This document shows positions 1 through 11,756 of a stretch of DNA of 64,000 bases, piece by piece. The DNA is from Osedax fenrisi (lineage: Eukaryota; Annelida; Polychaeta; Sabellida; Siboglinidae): assembly GCA_964019155.1 (NCBI GenBank), contig OZ025242.1, positions 90,014,205 to 90,078,204 on the forward strand. The letters run 5' to 3'. Below the pieces are notes generated by a model. That model was not told the origin of the DNA, did not search any database, and saw only the letters and a list, made by a program, of their open reading frames with translations. Each line of letters starts with the position of its first letter. The stretch's first letter is position 1. The position numbers were made by a program, and so were the translations under genes.

Positions 1-45
1 CCCAAGATACACGGTCGCCTATTAAGCCTATGTAAATAGTAGTAT

Positions 46-450
46 CCCAGCAAACAGTAATAGCAGCATAATAGCAGCATAACAGCATATGCTAGAGCCT
101 CAAATGTTTACATTGTGCTATTATGCTGCTCTTAAATGTATATTATGCTGCTATTAATTTGTCACGCTATTATGCTGCTGTTATGCTGCTATTAATTTTA
201 AAAGTATATTATGCTGCTATTATTATAATAGCACAATGTAAATTTACATTGTGCTATTATAATAATAGCAGCATAATATACTTTTAAAATTAATAGCAGT
301 ATAACAGCAGCATAACAGCAGCATAATAGCGTGACAAATTAATAGCAGCATAATATACATTTAAGAGCAGCATAATAGCACAATGTAAACAGTTGAGGCT
401 CTAGCATATGCTGTTATGCTGCTATTATGCTGCTCTAACTGTTTGCGGGG
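46..450. repeat. 405-bp near-perfect fold-back (inverted repeat)
   Basis: Left arm 46-242 and right arm 243-450 are reverse complements with no loop (centre gtaaatttac at 238-247). The main differences are an extra ~12-nt TGCTG-type repeat in the right arm and a few substitutions near the outer ends. Both arms are rich in the repeated word ATAGCAGCATA. The outer ends are CCCAGCAAACAG (46-57) and ctgtttgcgggg (439-450), one mismatch apart after reverse complementing. The structure is seen directly. It is probably a non-autonomous fold-back DNA transposon or the 5' end of the larger element that runs to 1050. Confidence 0.9.
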
Positions 451-771
451 ATATCACTCAGCACAAGGTTAAGGGAACATGGGTATTTAACTATATCACA
501 GATAATAATAATATATTAATATCTTTGGTAAATAGAAACAAGATCAAATTAATTTTAAAATCATTTGATTATAAAATATATTTTATATATTTATTATAAT
601 AGGAATATCAAATATATGCATACATTTATTAATATTATTTAGAAGTATGTGTACTATTAATTTAGTAAACATCCTTAATCCCATTAATTGGGTAAACATT
701 TAATAGACATATTTTTGTTATGATAAATTCTATTTTTCATATTAATTATAAAAATGTATAACAAAATAAAT

Positions 772-981
772 CCTTAAATGCTTTAAATATAAATGCTTAA
801 ACATGCTGAAATATGCTTAAATATGAATGCCATAATAATGTTTTATAGGTGCTTTAATACAAGGTAAATGCTTTACAGGTGCCTTAAATGCTTTAAATAT
901 AAATGCTTAAACATGCTTAAATATTAATGCCATAATAATGTTTTATAGGTGCTTTAATACAATGTAAATGCTTTATAGGTG
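772..981. repeat. Two-copy tandem duplication, period about 110 bp
   Basis: The block starting ccttaaatgctttaaatata at 772 recurs at 882 with a small deletion and a few substitutions. Both copies end in ctttacaggtg or ctttataggtg. The words atgctttaa and gtgctttaa repeat inside each copy. Confidence 0.85.
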
Positions 982-1050
982 TCCTAAGGGTATTTTAATC
1001 ATGCATAATGCTTTATTGGTGCTTTAAGGGTGCTATTCCTGTTTGCTGGG

Positions 1051-2540
1051 AGGTCTTGGATGTAGTGAGAAGTTTTGCAGCATTAACATTAATGTAGGGT
1101 CTTATTGTTCGTAAGTTATGTTGTATATAGTTAATTGACTGTGATATTGATTTAGTCTGAATGTGAAATTGTAGTGTTGTGTCGATTAATATAGGATAGA
1201 TTTAGATCGATCTAATGATCATTAGATCCTACCAAGATTTTTCACTTTATTAGCATAAGAAAATTCAAATTGTTAATGGTAATTAGTGGTGGAAGGAATA
1301 TAGTAGTAGATTTTTAATATGCAGTGATTCAATTTTAAGACAGTTTAGTGATAATGAGTTTTTGGTGAACCAGTTATGTATATAAATAATGTAAAGTAAA
1401 AATTGAAATTTAATAATAAATCCAATTTATTAACAACTATTTAATTGTACAGTTACTATAACGGATAACATATCGATGGATTATATTATTATACATATAT
1501 AACATATTAGTTCATCGTTAAATTAAACGGGCATTCTAAAACTATATCGATGTCATGTGTACCTAACATATTCGAATTATAATAGAGTACTTTCTTATAT
1601 AGTAATAATTCTCAGAATTATTAAATAATTGTAATTTAATCACGAACAAAATTATTTATTTATGAATATAAATTATATTGCAAATCATTTAAATGCATCA
1701 CTAATCACTGAATATAAAGAGCATATAACTTTATATACAAATAACTCAATCGAGACAGGATAACTATATTAAAACGACTCGTTGAACGAGTGTAGTGAAG
1801 CATGACGGCGTTGGTTCCCATGATATCATATTAAATATGTGTCCTTATATACAGTATAAACACACATATGTTTATACAAATATACTATATTATATAGTAT
1901 CTACAACCCAATAATATATTTCTATGTAATTGTATATATGCATTATAATAAACATGTATGCATATGTTAAATATACACAATTAGTATTTCACTAGTGTGT
2001 ACATTAATACATTATTTTCGTATTTTGTTATATGATATTTTGATTGACAGTTTAAGTCAAAGTGTCAAAAGTCACATGTGTCCTTGATAGCGGTTTAGTT
2101 TTTAAATATATGTTGGTTCATTTTGATTGGCCGCTCTTATCGCGTATACACCCGCCTCATGCCACTGCCGCCCATCAATATAAATCAAAGTTTTCTTTAT
2201 ATCGATGGATGCCGCCCGATATGATTCCCCAATTTATCGAAGGGTTTAGATTTACATATATTCATTATTACTCTATATTTACTCATTAATAATATAATAA
2301 TCTATATGAATGAATCTCAATGAATTCAGAAAGAGTCGACTATAAACAAGAAGAATATTATATCAGGTATTTATATACTATATAATACATTAAGTTAATA
2401 ATTAACAATATTTATATTAATAGAGCGATATTAGAATATATTTAATATATTATATACAGTAAATTAAAATATCGTTAATATATAAGCTACGAATTCTAAA
2501 CAATATTAAGTAATGCCTTTGGATCAATCGAGCTATTAGT
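1051..2540. other. AT-rich stretch, no gene recognised
   Basis: Contains a 14-bp perfect palindrome CTAATGATCATTAG near 1212 and a less AT-rich patch at 2060-2240. A short open frame crosses that patch but shows no family signature, codon bias or splice support. I see nothing else to annotate. Confidence 0.5.
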
Positions 2541-2558
2541 CCATCGGTCAGTTTATTT

Positions 2559-2596
2559 ACACACACACACACATACACACACACACACACACACAT
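2559..2596. repeat. (AC)n microsatellite
   Basis: AC dinucleotide run with one interruption. A second CA-rich tract lies at 3273-3331. TA-rich simple repeats fill much of 2640-3000. Confidence 0.9.
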
Positions 2597-3161
2597 ACTG
2601 TATGTATGTGACATTGTCACAATGATTGTGACATACATACATTTTATATATATATATATAAAAGTATATAATATATATTATATATACATAGTTATTTATA
2701 TATTTATATATATGACATATAATATGTGTATAATATGTGTATTTATGAAATATTACGAATTATATATGTATGTTGAATTTTATAGTAAATATATATAGGT
2801 CACCAAGATATTATAAATAGACAAAGCTTTCACACTGCAACGATTCAATGCGTGATTATTATAGTTCTACCTGCCATGTATGTGAATCACATAATGTGAT
2901 ATATAAGATGTATATTTTATATTGTAAAGTTTAATATGTGAAATATACATACACACACACATATATTATATATTATATATATATATATATATACACAACT
3001 TTATTAGACACAGTAGAATATTGTTTTATATTTGTATTACACCACGTATATACAAATCTTGGTAAAAAGTAGAACAATGAATGAAGCTGTTTTGCAGCTC
3101 TTCTATAATTACATATAGATTACGCTGAATTAATGTGTGTTATGTAATCTTAGGGGTTGTG

Positions 3162-3554
3162 GTTCATAACCGGCGCCAACAATATATGACTAATAGTTTA
3201 TTCGATATCGCAGCTCACGATTTCGTAGTTGAAACGTATATATATTGAGAGAGATACGTACTTTATATATATACACACACACACACATACACACACACAT
3301 ACACACACACAGTGTGACACACACACACACATTTATTCACGAGTTTTTTAACAAAGGAATTATGACTATAGTTATATATGGAATCATAGGTTTATAGTTT
3401 ACCTTAGGCTAGATATAGCAATAACGATCTAGGTCAAATACTATCTATATATTATGACACGTCTATATCTAGAGGCGGGAGTCTCAATTGCGAAAGCGCG
3501 CACTCCGATATTGAATAAAGTATTAATCATAGATTTTTGGCGCCGATTATGAAC
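3162..3554. mobile_element. Possible MITE with ~20-bp terminal inverted repeats
   Basis: GTTCATAACCGGCGCCAAC at 3162-3180 is matched in inverse orientation at about 3534-3554 (GGCGCCGATTATGAAC), with one or two mismatches. The ~390-bp interior has CA repeats and no ORF. No target-site duplication was seen, so the end points are approximate and the superfamily is unknown. Confidence 0.4.
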
Positions 3555-4030
3555 GTGTTCCATCTTAGGGATGTCACGGTGTAATCATTACAGTAATGCT
3601 CTGTTCTGAGGGCTCTGCTGTATTCAATATATACATGCAGACTACAATATATATGGGCAGCATATTCATATTTAATACATGTATACATATTTTATATAAA
3701 TTTATAGTAGGTTTATATCTATATTTAAATTGTATTATATTTATATTTAATCAAAGATTATTTTTATGTTTATTGTTCAGTTAAATATTAATAATATAAT
3801 TCACATATTAAGGTTTATACTATAATAATTTATATATAATATACATTATAATATCCAATCAAAATAGCAGACATAAATAGATATGTTGAATTCAAAATCA
3901 CTCAATTTAATTTTAATTTATATTTAAACTTTATATTTGTATATTAAACTTTAGTTTAATTAATAAAGTGTTTACTATGATTTAAAAAAAGTTATTATTC
4001 AAATATTTAAAAAGTAAAACCATAATATTA

Positions 4031-4120
4031 CATTAGTGATTACTACCTTTGGGATTAAACCACAGTTGACCACCTTTTCGATACATTCTTTCAGTTTATA
4101 TGTAATAACTGTTGAGATCA
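4031..4120 (-). pseudogene. P-element/THAP9-like transposase fragment
   Basis: One open frame on the minus strand reads TYKLKECIEKVVNCGLIPK followed by VVITN. This matches the spacing of the P-element-type nuclease stretch, where an amphipathic helix is followed by G-L-x-P-x-V-V-x-x-D/N. It is only about 30 codons long. It lies directly downstream of the MULE remnant, and that link may be accidental. No terminal repeats were seen. The call rests on a short motif and is tentative. Confidence 0.35.
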
Positions 4121-4440
4121 TGGGGATATTAAATCGTCGATATTAAATTCTATATGGGGGCAAATTAAATGCATCTTCGCAGAAGTTCATCAGCTGAAAT
4201 AAGATTTTAGTTGTACTCTCTCCACATGTCAACCAGCAGCAAGTTATTCTCAACATATTACTAAACATTATGTAATGTGTGAATTAGTTTTATATATTAT
4301 ATTTTATTTTCATATTTGTATAAGTGAATTAAATATTCAATGTACAGAATTAATGTCAAACAAACAAAATTTGAAAATATTATTGCATCATAAATTATGA
4401 TTCATAATACATACTTTTCTTTGTGAAGGGGTTTCTTTTC

Positions 4441-4816
4441 CACTCTTGACTATATGGCGGTTTGTCGTACAACTTTCGATTCCGTATAGAGAAAGTCAAT
4501 TAATGTGTAGAAAGGCAAATGTGCTAGATTCATAATTAGTATACAAGATCAATGTTGAATAAATATGCAATTCATACTATAGTAAAATATATTATAATTA
4601 TTAAAATTTAAATAACCAACCCAAACCTACGAGCTCGTAATCTGAGTCTAGTGTTGTATCCCTCTGTATCGTTATTAGTACGAACACTGAGTCCGTATAC
4701 ACAGATACATTCTAGAGTGAATACTCTATGCCGTAGCCATTGCATCGACATATAGATTTGCAATTGCTTTAATTCTATTATACTATATACATAGTATGAG
4801 TATGTTGTTTAAATAC

Positions 4817-4861
<45 letters not shown>

Positions 4862-5817
4862 TATATTATATATATATATATTATATTTTATATATATTAT
4901 ATTTTATATATATTATATTTTATATATATTATATTTTATATATATTATATTTTATATATATTATATATTTATTATTTTAATATCTAATTACCTGTATTCG
5001 TATCTAATATTTCATAATTGATTCTATTGAAGTTCTCAGTAATGTGCCCGTGGAATAGAAGAGGCAGACACATATACCCTCTTATAATATTTCTGACTCT
5101 TGCATTACTATATAGAGTGGCTAGACCGTATTTCATAGCGTTTCACATAATAGCCTAATTATTAATGTAAAATATAAAAATGAGTTAATGATTGCATACT
5201 GCCTAACTATAGTATTATATACCTGCGTGTAGTGGAACAAACATCGATGAATTGCAATATTTGGAAATTGCAAACGTATTGCTGTCCACGCAGCGATCTC
5301 GAAGTCGAGCATACATCGCTGCACAGGTGTTACTCTACAATTCATATTTAAATACCTCAAGTATTATACATATATTATATTTATTATTACCTCAAAATAC
5401 GCTTTAGAGATGAAAATATTGCCCTATAGTTCACCTCTCTCCTGCCAGACATAAAGATATATGCAACTGGGATTTGTTTCTTGCAATCTTCTATTTAATA
5501 TGATTACATAAAATTAGTTATAAAAAGTTTATTAATAGTATATGAATATATAATTTAAACTAACCGATAACTGGATTACATGTGTGTCTGTGCGGATTTC
5601 TTATAGGTGTAGGTACGAGTGTATCCGTTGTCAAGATTATACTATTTACATCTAATTGTTTTAATTTATATTTACAAAATATTGGTCCTCCACTATATCT
5701 ACACTTCCAATGAATAGTATTTCTGGTGTTGTCTTTTTTTATAAAATATGTATATCCTCTATTATCAGTTATTAGACTATTTCCTTTGTTACTGGAATTT
5801 TCAATTAATGAATACAA
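4441..5817 (-). pseudogene. FLYWCH-type MULE (Mutator-like) transposase gene, decayed
   Basis: The gene runs right to left. At 5560-5817 is a FLYWCH zinc finger: GYTYFIKKDN, then HWKC, FCKYKL and a final HRHTC. At about 5223-5352 is the MULE catalytic segment, with MLDFEIAAWTAIRLQFPNIA followed by HRCLFHYTQ, the D-F-E and C/H motifs of the MULE domain. A good donor (CAG|GTATAT) ends that exon. At 4985-5125 the frame continues YSNARVRNIIRGYMCLPLLF. At 4621-4740 it reads VYGLSVRTNNDTEGYNTRL, the usual MULE C-terminal R-T-N-N-x-x-E-G motif. At 4441-4520 it reads FYTLIDFLYTESKVV. Frames are joined only by assumed introns or frameshifts, and several stops are present, so this copy is probably dead. 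Terminal repeats were not identified. Confidence 0.7.
4800..4975. repeat. (TA)n and 16-bp ATTATATTTTATATAT tandem repeat
   Basis: About 4820-4858 is pure TA. About 4879-4965 repeats a 16-bp word roughly five times. It lies between MULE exon blocks, consistent with expansion inside an intron. ORFs predicted across it are artefacts of low complexity. Confidence 0.85.
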
Positions 5818-6119
5818 TATTGGTCAATTATCCTCTATTGCACGGGGTAAATTAATTGGATTTATAATAACTGGTTCTTCTATATATCTGTAGATGTTGT
5901 ATGTGGGCCATATGATATCGCAGTTGTTTCAATAGATATACGTCGGAGTGACTTTCAGTGATATATATATATATATATATATATGGTATATGGTATATGG
6001 TATATAATATATACTATATAATACTATATAGTATATAATACTATATAGTATATATTATATAGTATATAATATATACTATAAAAATGTATAAAACAAAATT
6101 AAATATTAAATTAAATACA

Positions 6120-6857
6120 AATATTAACCGAGTTCTCACGTCCATTATTAATTTTAACGGTTTCTCCTGTGACTCTTTAACTTTTGAGCTCCATTTACTA
6201 GATTGGTGTACCAGGGTGGTCACCTTTCTTACTTTGACAATTACATTATTAAATTTGTCATTCTAAAAACAATGTTGATCATATATATCTCCGCCTGATA
6301 TAAATATTAATGTATATGATAAAAATACATACTTTAATAATCATCTGCACAAGAATATTTATGATGTGTGCGAAGCATTCGATATGATTGGATATTATAC
6401 CTGCGGTCTAGGCCATTGAACTGTATTTTACCATATTGGCAGCGTTATCGGTTGCAAGCTATTAAATTGAAATTTATTTAATATATAGAACAATATATTT
6501 TTATCACATTAAGAAAGTTATTTCTTATTTTAATTAAATTATTACAGTTCAAATAAGCAATTGTATAAACTTATTAAAAGTTGGTGGACTATTAAAATAA
6601 TATATTTGTATCATATGAAGAAATTAATTATTCTAATTTAATTATATATATAATCAAAATAATAAAATTTAATAACAGTTGGTAGATTTGGCATGTAATC
6701 AATCTTCCATTCTTTAATGGTTTCCGAATGTAATTCGAATAGATTATCACCAGTGCGATTCCTAAAATTATAAAAATATAATATAATATTTAAGTACTAT
6801 ATCATATATATAGTATTAATAAGTAGTATGTCACAATATTGTAATATATAATTTATG

Positions 6858-6894
<37 letters not shown>

Positions 6895-7035
6895 CTTACA
6901 TGATAGGCTCTCGTTTGTAGAACACACGATTTTAAAGTATCATTATGTATATATTGAGCTGTAAATGTAATGAATGACGTTTGGTTCAGAGAGGTCCAGG
7001 CATCAGTGGTGATACTTAATGCCGATGTATGCTAC
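6120..7035 (-). pseudogene. ZBED-type hAT transposase gene, intron-containing and degenerate
   Basis: Four blocks are in hAT order on the minus strand. At 6900-7030: ALSITTDAWTSLNQTSFITF with LKSCVLQTRAYH, ending in a consensus donor GTAAGT. At about 6685-6761, after an acceptor ATTTTAG: NRTGDNLFELHSETIKEW. At 6361-6459: ATDNAANMVKYSSMA and, after a break, HIECFAH, the hAT T-D-N-A-x-N/C-F-A-H signature. At 6128-6245: VRKVTTLVHQSSKWSS and LIMDVRTR. These are the N-terminal and central RNase-H-like parts of a ZBED/hAT transposase. The hATC dimerisation end was not found here. Frames do not join cleanly. Confidence 0.7.
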
Positions 7036-7178
7036 CAACTATGCTACAAACTATTATATATAATAATATTTATTATTAACCTTGAGATAATAAATCAGCT
7101 GATTTTCTATTGTTGAAGTTATCGATGTTGGCATAAGGTGCTATAAGTGAATATTTTGAAATTATATATAAATATATA

Positions 7179-7250
7179 CAGTAAAACCTCTCTATAAGAA
7201 CATATTTTTGTCAGTACTTTTTTTCTTATAGAGATTCTTATAGAGGTAAA
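7179..7250 (+). mobile_element. pogo/Tigger-type transposon terminus
   Basis: TA followed by CAGTAAAACCTCTCTATAA is the typical start of a Tc1/mariner-superfamily pogo element (TA target, CAGT start). The word CTTATAGAG is repeated at about 7229-7247. No partner terminus was found in the window. The pogo-type DDE fragment at 9.1-9.4 kb could belong to the same element. Confidence 0.5.
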
Positions 7251-7315
7251 TTAGATTCATATAGACGGCGAAGGCGTCACGGAGGTCGATGTAGACGGTG
7301 AGCGTGTCGTGGGAA

Positions 7316-7540
7316 TCATGGGTTTGGGTTGACCAAAGCATTCGTCCAACATTTCGACCAGTTCAGCCCATGTATTCTACCGGTCAACCCTTCGCAACGT
7401 AACTCCCGCCACGCAACGCCATCGATGTGTTCCATCAGAAACACCGACCTCTCGGATTGAGGGTAGTGAATGGCATTGAGATAACTCTCAATACTATCAA
7501 TCCATTCTTCGAATATCTCATCTGGTTGGCCACCGAACAC
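7316..7540 (-). pseudogene. LTR-retrotransposon gag-like fragment
   Basis: The frame reads FGGQPDEIFEEWIDSIESYL, then SERSVFLMEHIDGVAWREL. The pattern F-x-G-x-P-D-E-x-x-x-E-W-I-x-x-I-E-x-Y-L resembles the N-terminus of retrotransposon gag domains. It is GC-richer than its surroundings. About 75 codons are open, and no protease, RT or LTR was recognised nearby. Alternative: an exon of an unrelated protein. Confidence 0.4.
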
Positions 7541-7869
7541 TGGTATATCGCGGCGGGTACTTACATACTGTACCCTAGCCTCAGAATTTGGGCATAACTC
7601 TACTTACATATAGCATAATAATGTGTACAATATAATAATATAATAGATATGACGAATATATAATATATATTGTACATTGTGTCGATGCGCGTAACTAGCG
7701 GTTGATACTGGAGGGCTCTTTTTGCTTCGTTATCCTGTTCAGCAGCGCCAAATGTTATGAAGACAGAATTTCGTTTCAGCTTTATTCGTAATAAAAAACC
7801 CTATAGCGTATATAAATTAGTTAAATAATAATAATAAAGATAATAACAGATGAGATTTTACCTCCTTGA

Positions 7870-8395
7870 CTGCTTCAGCCAAATAGCTAGGGATAGGAGT
7901 GCCTATCTTCCCCTGATGCTGGTTTCAGTTCCTCCTATAATTATATCATATTATAAATTGTTATCTAGTGGATAATTATCACATTACCATTTTCCTGCCA
8001 TGCCTTATAGAAGCACCACATAGATACACAGTAGTCGTGCATGTGGCTGTCATCAGTTGAGATACAGTGGTAGTATGTAGCCAAGATAGATTCCCTCATC
8101 TTCAGCAGATCACCAGCATTAGCACGAATCTAAATAAAATAAAATAACCTCAATAATAAATATTAAAAAAAATTAAATGAGACTAACCGCATTGCCATAA
8201 TAGAGTTGCCTCTTGATGGCCTTATCGGTCAGTTTACCACTAGCAGATCGACCTCCAGTTGTACGACTTTCCTTGGCGATTTACCGTAGTCGCTTTGAGA
8301 CATGGTTAACACACTCCTCCTTCTCGATAGGATAGTTTAGACCATTCACTGCAGTGAAGGCTTTCGAGTCTTGGATTTAATTAATGATTGTTTCC
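7870..8395 (-). pseudogene. Mutator-like transposase domain fragment (PF20700-like), three exons
   Basis: Block 1 (8190-8395) includes YPIEKEECVNHVSKRL and GKLTDKAIKRQLYYGNAV, with two in-frame stops. Block 2 (about 7990-8130), bounded by GT and AG signals, reads LLKMRESILATYYHCISTDD and later MWCFYKAW. Block 3 (about 7870-7930) reads KIGTPIPSYLAEAVKE. The E-C-V-N-H-V-x-K-R-L, K-L-T-D-K and S-T-D-D order matches the Mutator-like transposase domain found in many insect and marine invertebrate TEs. The copy is a pseudogene because of internal stops. Confidence 0.6.
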
Positions 8396-8669
8396 ATTCG
8401 TCCTATTATAAAATAAATGATAAGATATATCTTAATCTTAATATATTAAATATTCAATGTATTATACTAACAACTTCTCCAAGGAATGGAAATGCATTAA
8501 GTAATTGGTGAATTATATTCAAATAGCCTCGACTTGATATGCGTCTATAATATAAAATATTTAATTTAGAGTAAATAAGTAATTAAATATACATTATTAA
8601 TATAAACAGATGATTCTTCGAAATCAAATGTTTTTAAACAAATTTTTTTGCTTTATTTTGCATTTTTAA

Positions 8670-8945
8670 TATACTGATCTTTTAATACCATAAGTAGTGC
8701 ATCCAATGTTTCGTAAATAATACCACAAATAGTTGAACGACCAATTCTAAATTGGTAATGCAGACTTACCATGCTCTCACCTGTAGAAATAAATCTCAGA
8801 GAGTTACGGCCAGCCGTTCTTCTACAGTTATAGCTCTTCTATAATTAGTATCCCGTTTTTCGATTATCGGTCGAATCATTCTAACGAGACTACTGAAAGT
8901 TGGTACATCCATTCTCATCATATTTTTAAATAATTCAGGTTTCGT
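8670..8945 (-). pseudogene. PIF/Harbinger (HARBI1-like) nuclease N-terminal fragment
   Basis: The minus strand reads LFKNMMRMDVPTFSSLVRMI, then RPIIEKRDTNYRRAITVEER. After a one-base frameshift at about 8795 it continues RFISTGESMVSL, FRIGRSTICGIIYETLDALL. This order is the standard N-terminal part of Harbinger nucleases (M-R-M, I-x-V-E-E-R-L-A, T-G-E-S, F-R-I-G-x-S-T-I). The downstream DDE catalytic half was not located. It is a dead fragment. Confidence 0.75.
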
Positions 8946-9084
8946 TTTCCCCAACTTCATAATAACACTGAACAGTCTGGCAAAACTCTTGATATTAATA
9001 CACCATCTATAATATAGGAAGCAGTCATTGTAATAAATGGAGTTGCTGTTATAGACGTCCTTCCATCCGTTTTTATGGAAACAT

Positions 9085-9400
9085 CATCTATTTTTGACAA
9101 CGATCATAGTAAATCTTAACTGGAACAAAGAAAGATACATCCAATGGTTGTAATCTAAGTGTAGTGTGTACAGTAAGGGTGATTAGGATTACTCATACTT
9201 CAATTGCTTTATATATAGCTTTTGTACGGTAGTATGTTACACATGGCCATCCAATATTAGTATAATTTTTTTATCTTTTGAGGGTTTTGCATAATGGATA
9301 AAATGCAGAAACCATTTATATAATCCATCTTTACTCATCCAACCATTTTCATGACAATCATATAATGTACCAAATGGTCCATTATCTCACATTTATTTGG
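9085..9400 (-). pseudogene. pogo/CENP-B-type DDE transposase fragment
   Basis: The minus strand carries GWMSKDGLYKWFLHFIHY and KKIILILDGHV (second-aspartate region D-G-H). After a frameshift come VHTTLRLQPLDVSFFVP and VKIYYD. This is the DDE_1 core found in pogo, Tigger and jerky-type transposases. It is related to, but clearly diverged from, the DDE exon in the tandem array starting at 11.46 kb. Frameshifts and stops make it non-functional. Confidence 0.7.
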
Positions 9401-9468
9401 GTATTATTTTACGCTTATAAATTACTATCGGTGGTACGTACCCAAGAAATCAAATTGTAAATATCTAC

Positions 9469-9520
9469 TAGTGATGTAAATGATGCAGAGATTTTGATGT
9501 CGAGCCGAGACTTTTGGTGT
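9469..9520 (+). mobile_element. Solo terminus of the same hAT family as the 44.6-kb element
   Basis: TAGTGATGTAAATGATGC followed by GTCGAGCCGAGACTTTTGG matches, in inverse orientation, the right end of the hAT at 44602-50089, including its subterminal CGAGCCGAGACTT word. No matching second end was found nearby, so this is a fragment. Confidence 0.6.
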
Positions 9521-10175
9521 TAACTGATAAGCAAGTATGTTACAAATGTTATTTAAAATCATTTTTCTATTAATTATCTATTTAGAATTTTTTTTATTTA
9601 CAAACCCTTAATAGTTTCCTGAATCTGGAATAATACCTCCATTACCTCCCTATGTTATACATCTTGCTTGCTAATAGCATGATGATTCGTAGGTGTTGTC
9701 TGTTGCGAAATGCTGATGATTATGGTTGAGGTGCGAACAGTGGTGACACCCCAGGAGAATATGTATTGTTCGCTGGATATGAACTAGTGTGTGTGTATAG
9801 GTGTATTGTGTATTTGATGCTTGTTGAGTTGGGGTATCTGGCAGTGGAGTCGCTTTAACTTGATCTTGTGTATTACTCAACATTTCCACAAAGGATGGAA
9901 ACTGGTGTCCTTCGCAGGAAATGGGTGTATGATGGGCTAACTTCCTAGATTTAGGAGCGTGTTGAAAAAACTAATTAAAATATTACTATAGATGACATTA
10001 CCTCTTTGAATAGTCCTATCTTCACTCGTAGAGTTCATTTCCAACGAACGCATCATAGTATGTTATCTATAGTAATAATATATTTTATAATGTAACTATA
10101 ATGTATTTATAAGATAATACCACTATATTTTCATAATTTGAATAAGAATAAATCCAAAAATAATTTATATATTTA

Positions 10176-10487
10176 TTATATTATATTTACAAAATGTTTT
10201 CTAAAATTATTTATTTGGCAAAATTCTTTTGTCAATTTATTGTCGTCAATAGAATCTAATATATCCTGATGTTCATTGCAGATAGCCAATATGTTTATTT
10301 TTTGCTGTGTGCTTTGTGACCTTAACCACGTCTTCAATCTTCTTAACATAGAAAAGCTTCTCTCACACGATACTGACGTACTTGGTTTACCATCAATAAT
10401 TTGATTAATTTTGTTGTTTCTATAAAAATAATTAATATAACTATCCATTCCCATTCTATTAATTTTATCCGTTCCCATACCGTTCAC
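10176..10487 (-). pseudogene. hAT C-terminal dimerisation domain (ZMYM1-type) fragment
   Basis: The C-terminal half reads PSTSVSCERSFSMLRRLKTW followed by LRSQSTQQKINILAICNEH. This is the conserved hATC segment of ZMYM1/P52rIPK-like hAT transposases, where S-x-E-R-S-F-S packs the dimer interface. The N-terminal ~30 residues of the frame are low-complexity repeats of the MGTDKINRMGMD type and are probably not coding. No other part of this transposase was found adjacent. Confidence 0.7.
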
Positions 10488-10616
10488 GTTCCTTTTAATT
10501 TATCTGTTCCCGTTCCCGTTCCTTTGATATGTAACGTTCCAGTTTCAGTTTTTTATTATTCATAAAATACAGTATACAATTTATACTTCACAATGTACAC
10601 TATACAGTATACAGTG

Positions 10617-10666
<50 letters not shown>

Positions 10667-10859
10667 TATTACATACCTACAAATAATTCTTTTATGCAAT
10701 CTTTTGCATTGATCATATTTTCTACTGATTCTTTTAAAGATTGAGAATTGAAATGGTTATTGAATATAGGTAGTTTGAGTTTTAAAGCTTGAACACTCAT
10801 TGATGTCGGAATAAACATTGTTTTCTTTTCCATTAAGAAGCTAAACAATATTTATATTT

Positions 10860-11160
10860 TCAAATAAGAAGGTGTATTATAACTTGGTTGATGAGGTGGT
10901 ATGAATGAGCGATGTGGCCACATACTATCCTTAATGGTTACACTAAATACCACTTTGGTTACATGGGATTTAGCATTGTACTGAACAGTATTTTTTACTA
11001 AAGCTTTAGCTGGCATATCGAATACAATTCCTATTAAAGATACTTTATATATCTTATTATTATAGTTAATACCATTATTAATTAACTCTTTTAATTCATT
11101 TATTGTGTCATTTAGAAAATCTAAATTATTTGACTTAGTTGGAAAAAATCATTGTAATGT
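10860..11160 (-). pseudogene. EnSpm/CACTA-like transposase fragment
   Basis: A continuous frame reads LDFLNDTINELKELINNGIN, then VSLIGIVFDMPAKALVKNTV, then VQYNAKSHVTKVVFSVTIKD. The D-x-P-A-K-A motif followed by Q-x-N-G/A-x-x-x-x is characteristic of animal EnSpm-type transposases, though the usual Cys pair is missing here. A diverged copy of the same segment sits on the other side of the tandem array at 26848-27375. Confidence 0.55.
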
Positions 11161-11532
11161 ATATTTTACAAAATACATTTTCCTGTCTAAATGGCACAAT
11201 TTCAAATTCTTTTGTAATTTTAAATTTAATTAAAACAAACATATTCCTAATTTAATATTGCATTTACAAATTAATTTACATATTATATATACAATAAATG
11301 GAATCAATTAGTATGCATATATAATGTGTTACAAGGTTATTATTTAAAAATACATTTTTCATAGATATATATATATATATACTGACTATTTTGACATGAT
11401 ATTCTGTATCCATCATTTCCGTTTTTCTGTCAACATTTTTTCCTCATTTCGTTAACTTCGTCATCCAGCCACTCTTGTTAAATTTGAAAACAGAATTATC
11501 TGATGCCCCATAGTCATCGCATCATTATTTAC

Positions 11533-11577
<45 letters not shown>

Positions 11578-11756
11578 TAATATATATTGTTTATCATAAC
11601 ATTACAATATTTATATATAAATTAAATATAATATAATGTATGTAATCCGTTTAGATGAAAATATGTTTTTATTAGTAAACGTGTACATGTATAAATCATA
11701 CAATATGATACGTAAATGTTACGCTATCAAACTAATACCTCTGTCCTATAGAGCAT

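Larger units (their letters stand above)
46..1050. mobile_element. Putative ~1-kb non-autonomous DNA transposon with CCCAGCAAACAG ends
   Basis: CCCAGCAAACAG at 46-57 is mirrored exactly by its reverse complement at 1039-1050. The short similarity continues inward (AATAGCA on both sides). Between them lie the 405-bp fold-back, an AT-rich core and a tandem duplication. No coding potential was recognised. I could not find a convincing target-site duplication (flanks tagtat and aggtc differ), so the superfamily is unknown. The right end could also belong to a second, partly deleted copy. Confidence 0.55.

Noticed and set aside
1039..1050. A target duplication for the 46-1050 or 46-450 element
   Set aside because: Flanks tagtat, atatc and aggtc do not give a convincing duplication longer than 2 bp, so none was claimed.
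2062..2289. 75-codon plus-strand ORF
   Set aside because: No start context, motifs or splice evidence; slightly GC-richer patch only.
4796..4987. Tyr/Ile-rich ORFs across TA repeats (also 19008-19205, 55259-55544, 56543-56755)
   Set aside because: Translations of (TA)n microsatellites and AT-rich sequence, not proteins.
9671..9889. 72-codon minus-strand ORF rich in His and Thr
   Set aside because: Derives from imperfect TG/TA-rich repeats near 9780-9820; no homology recognised.
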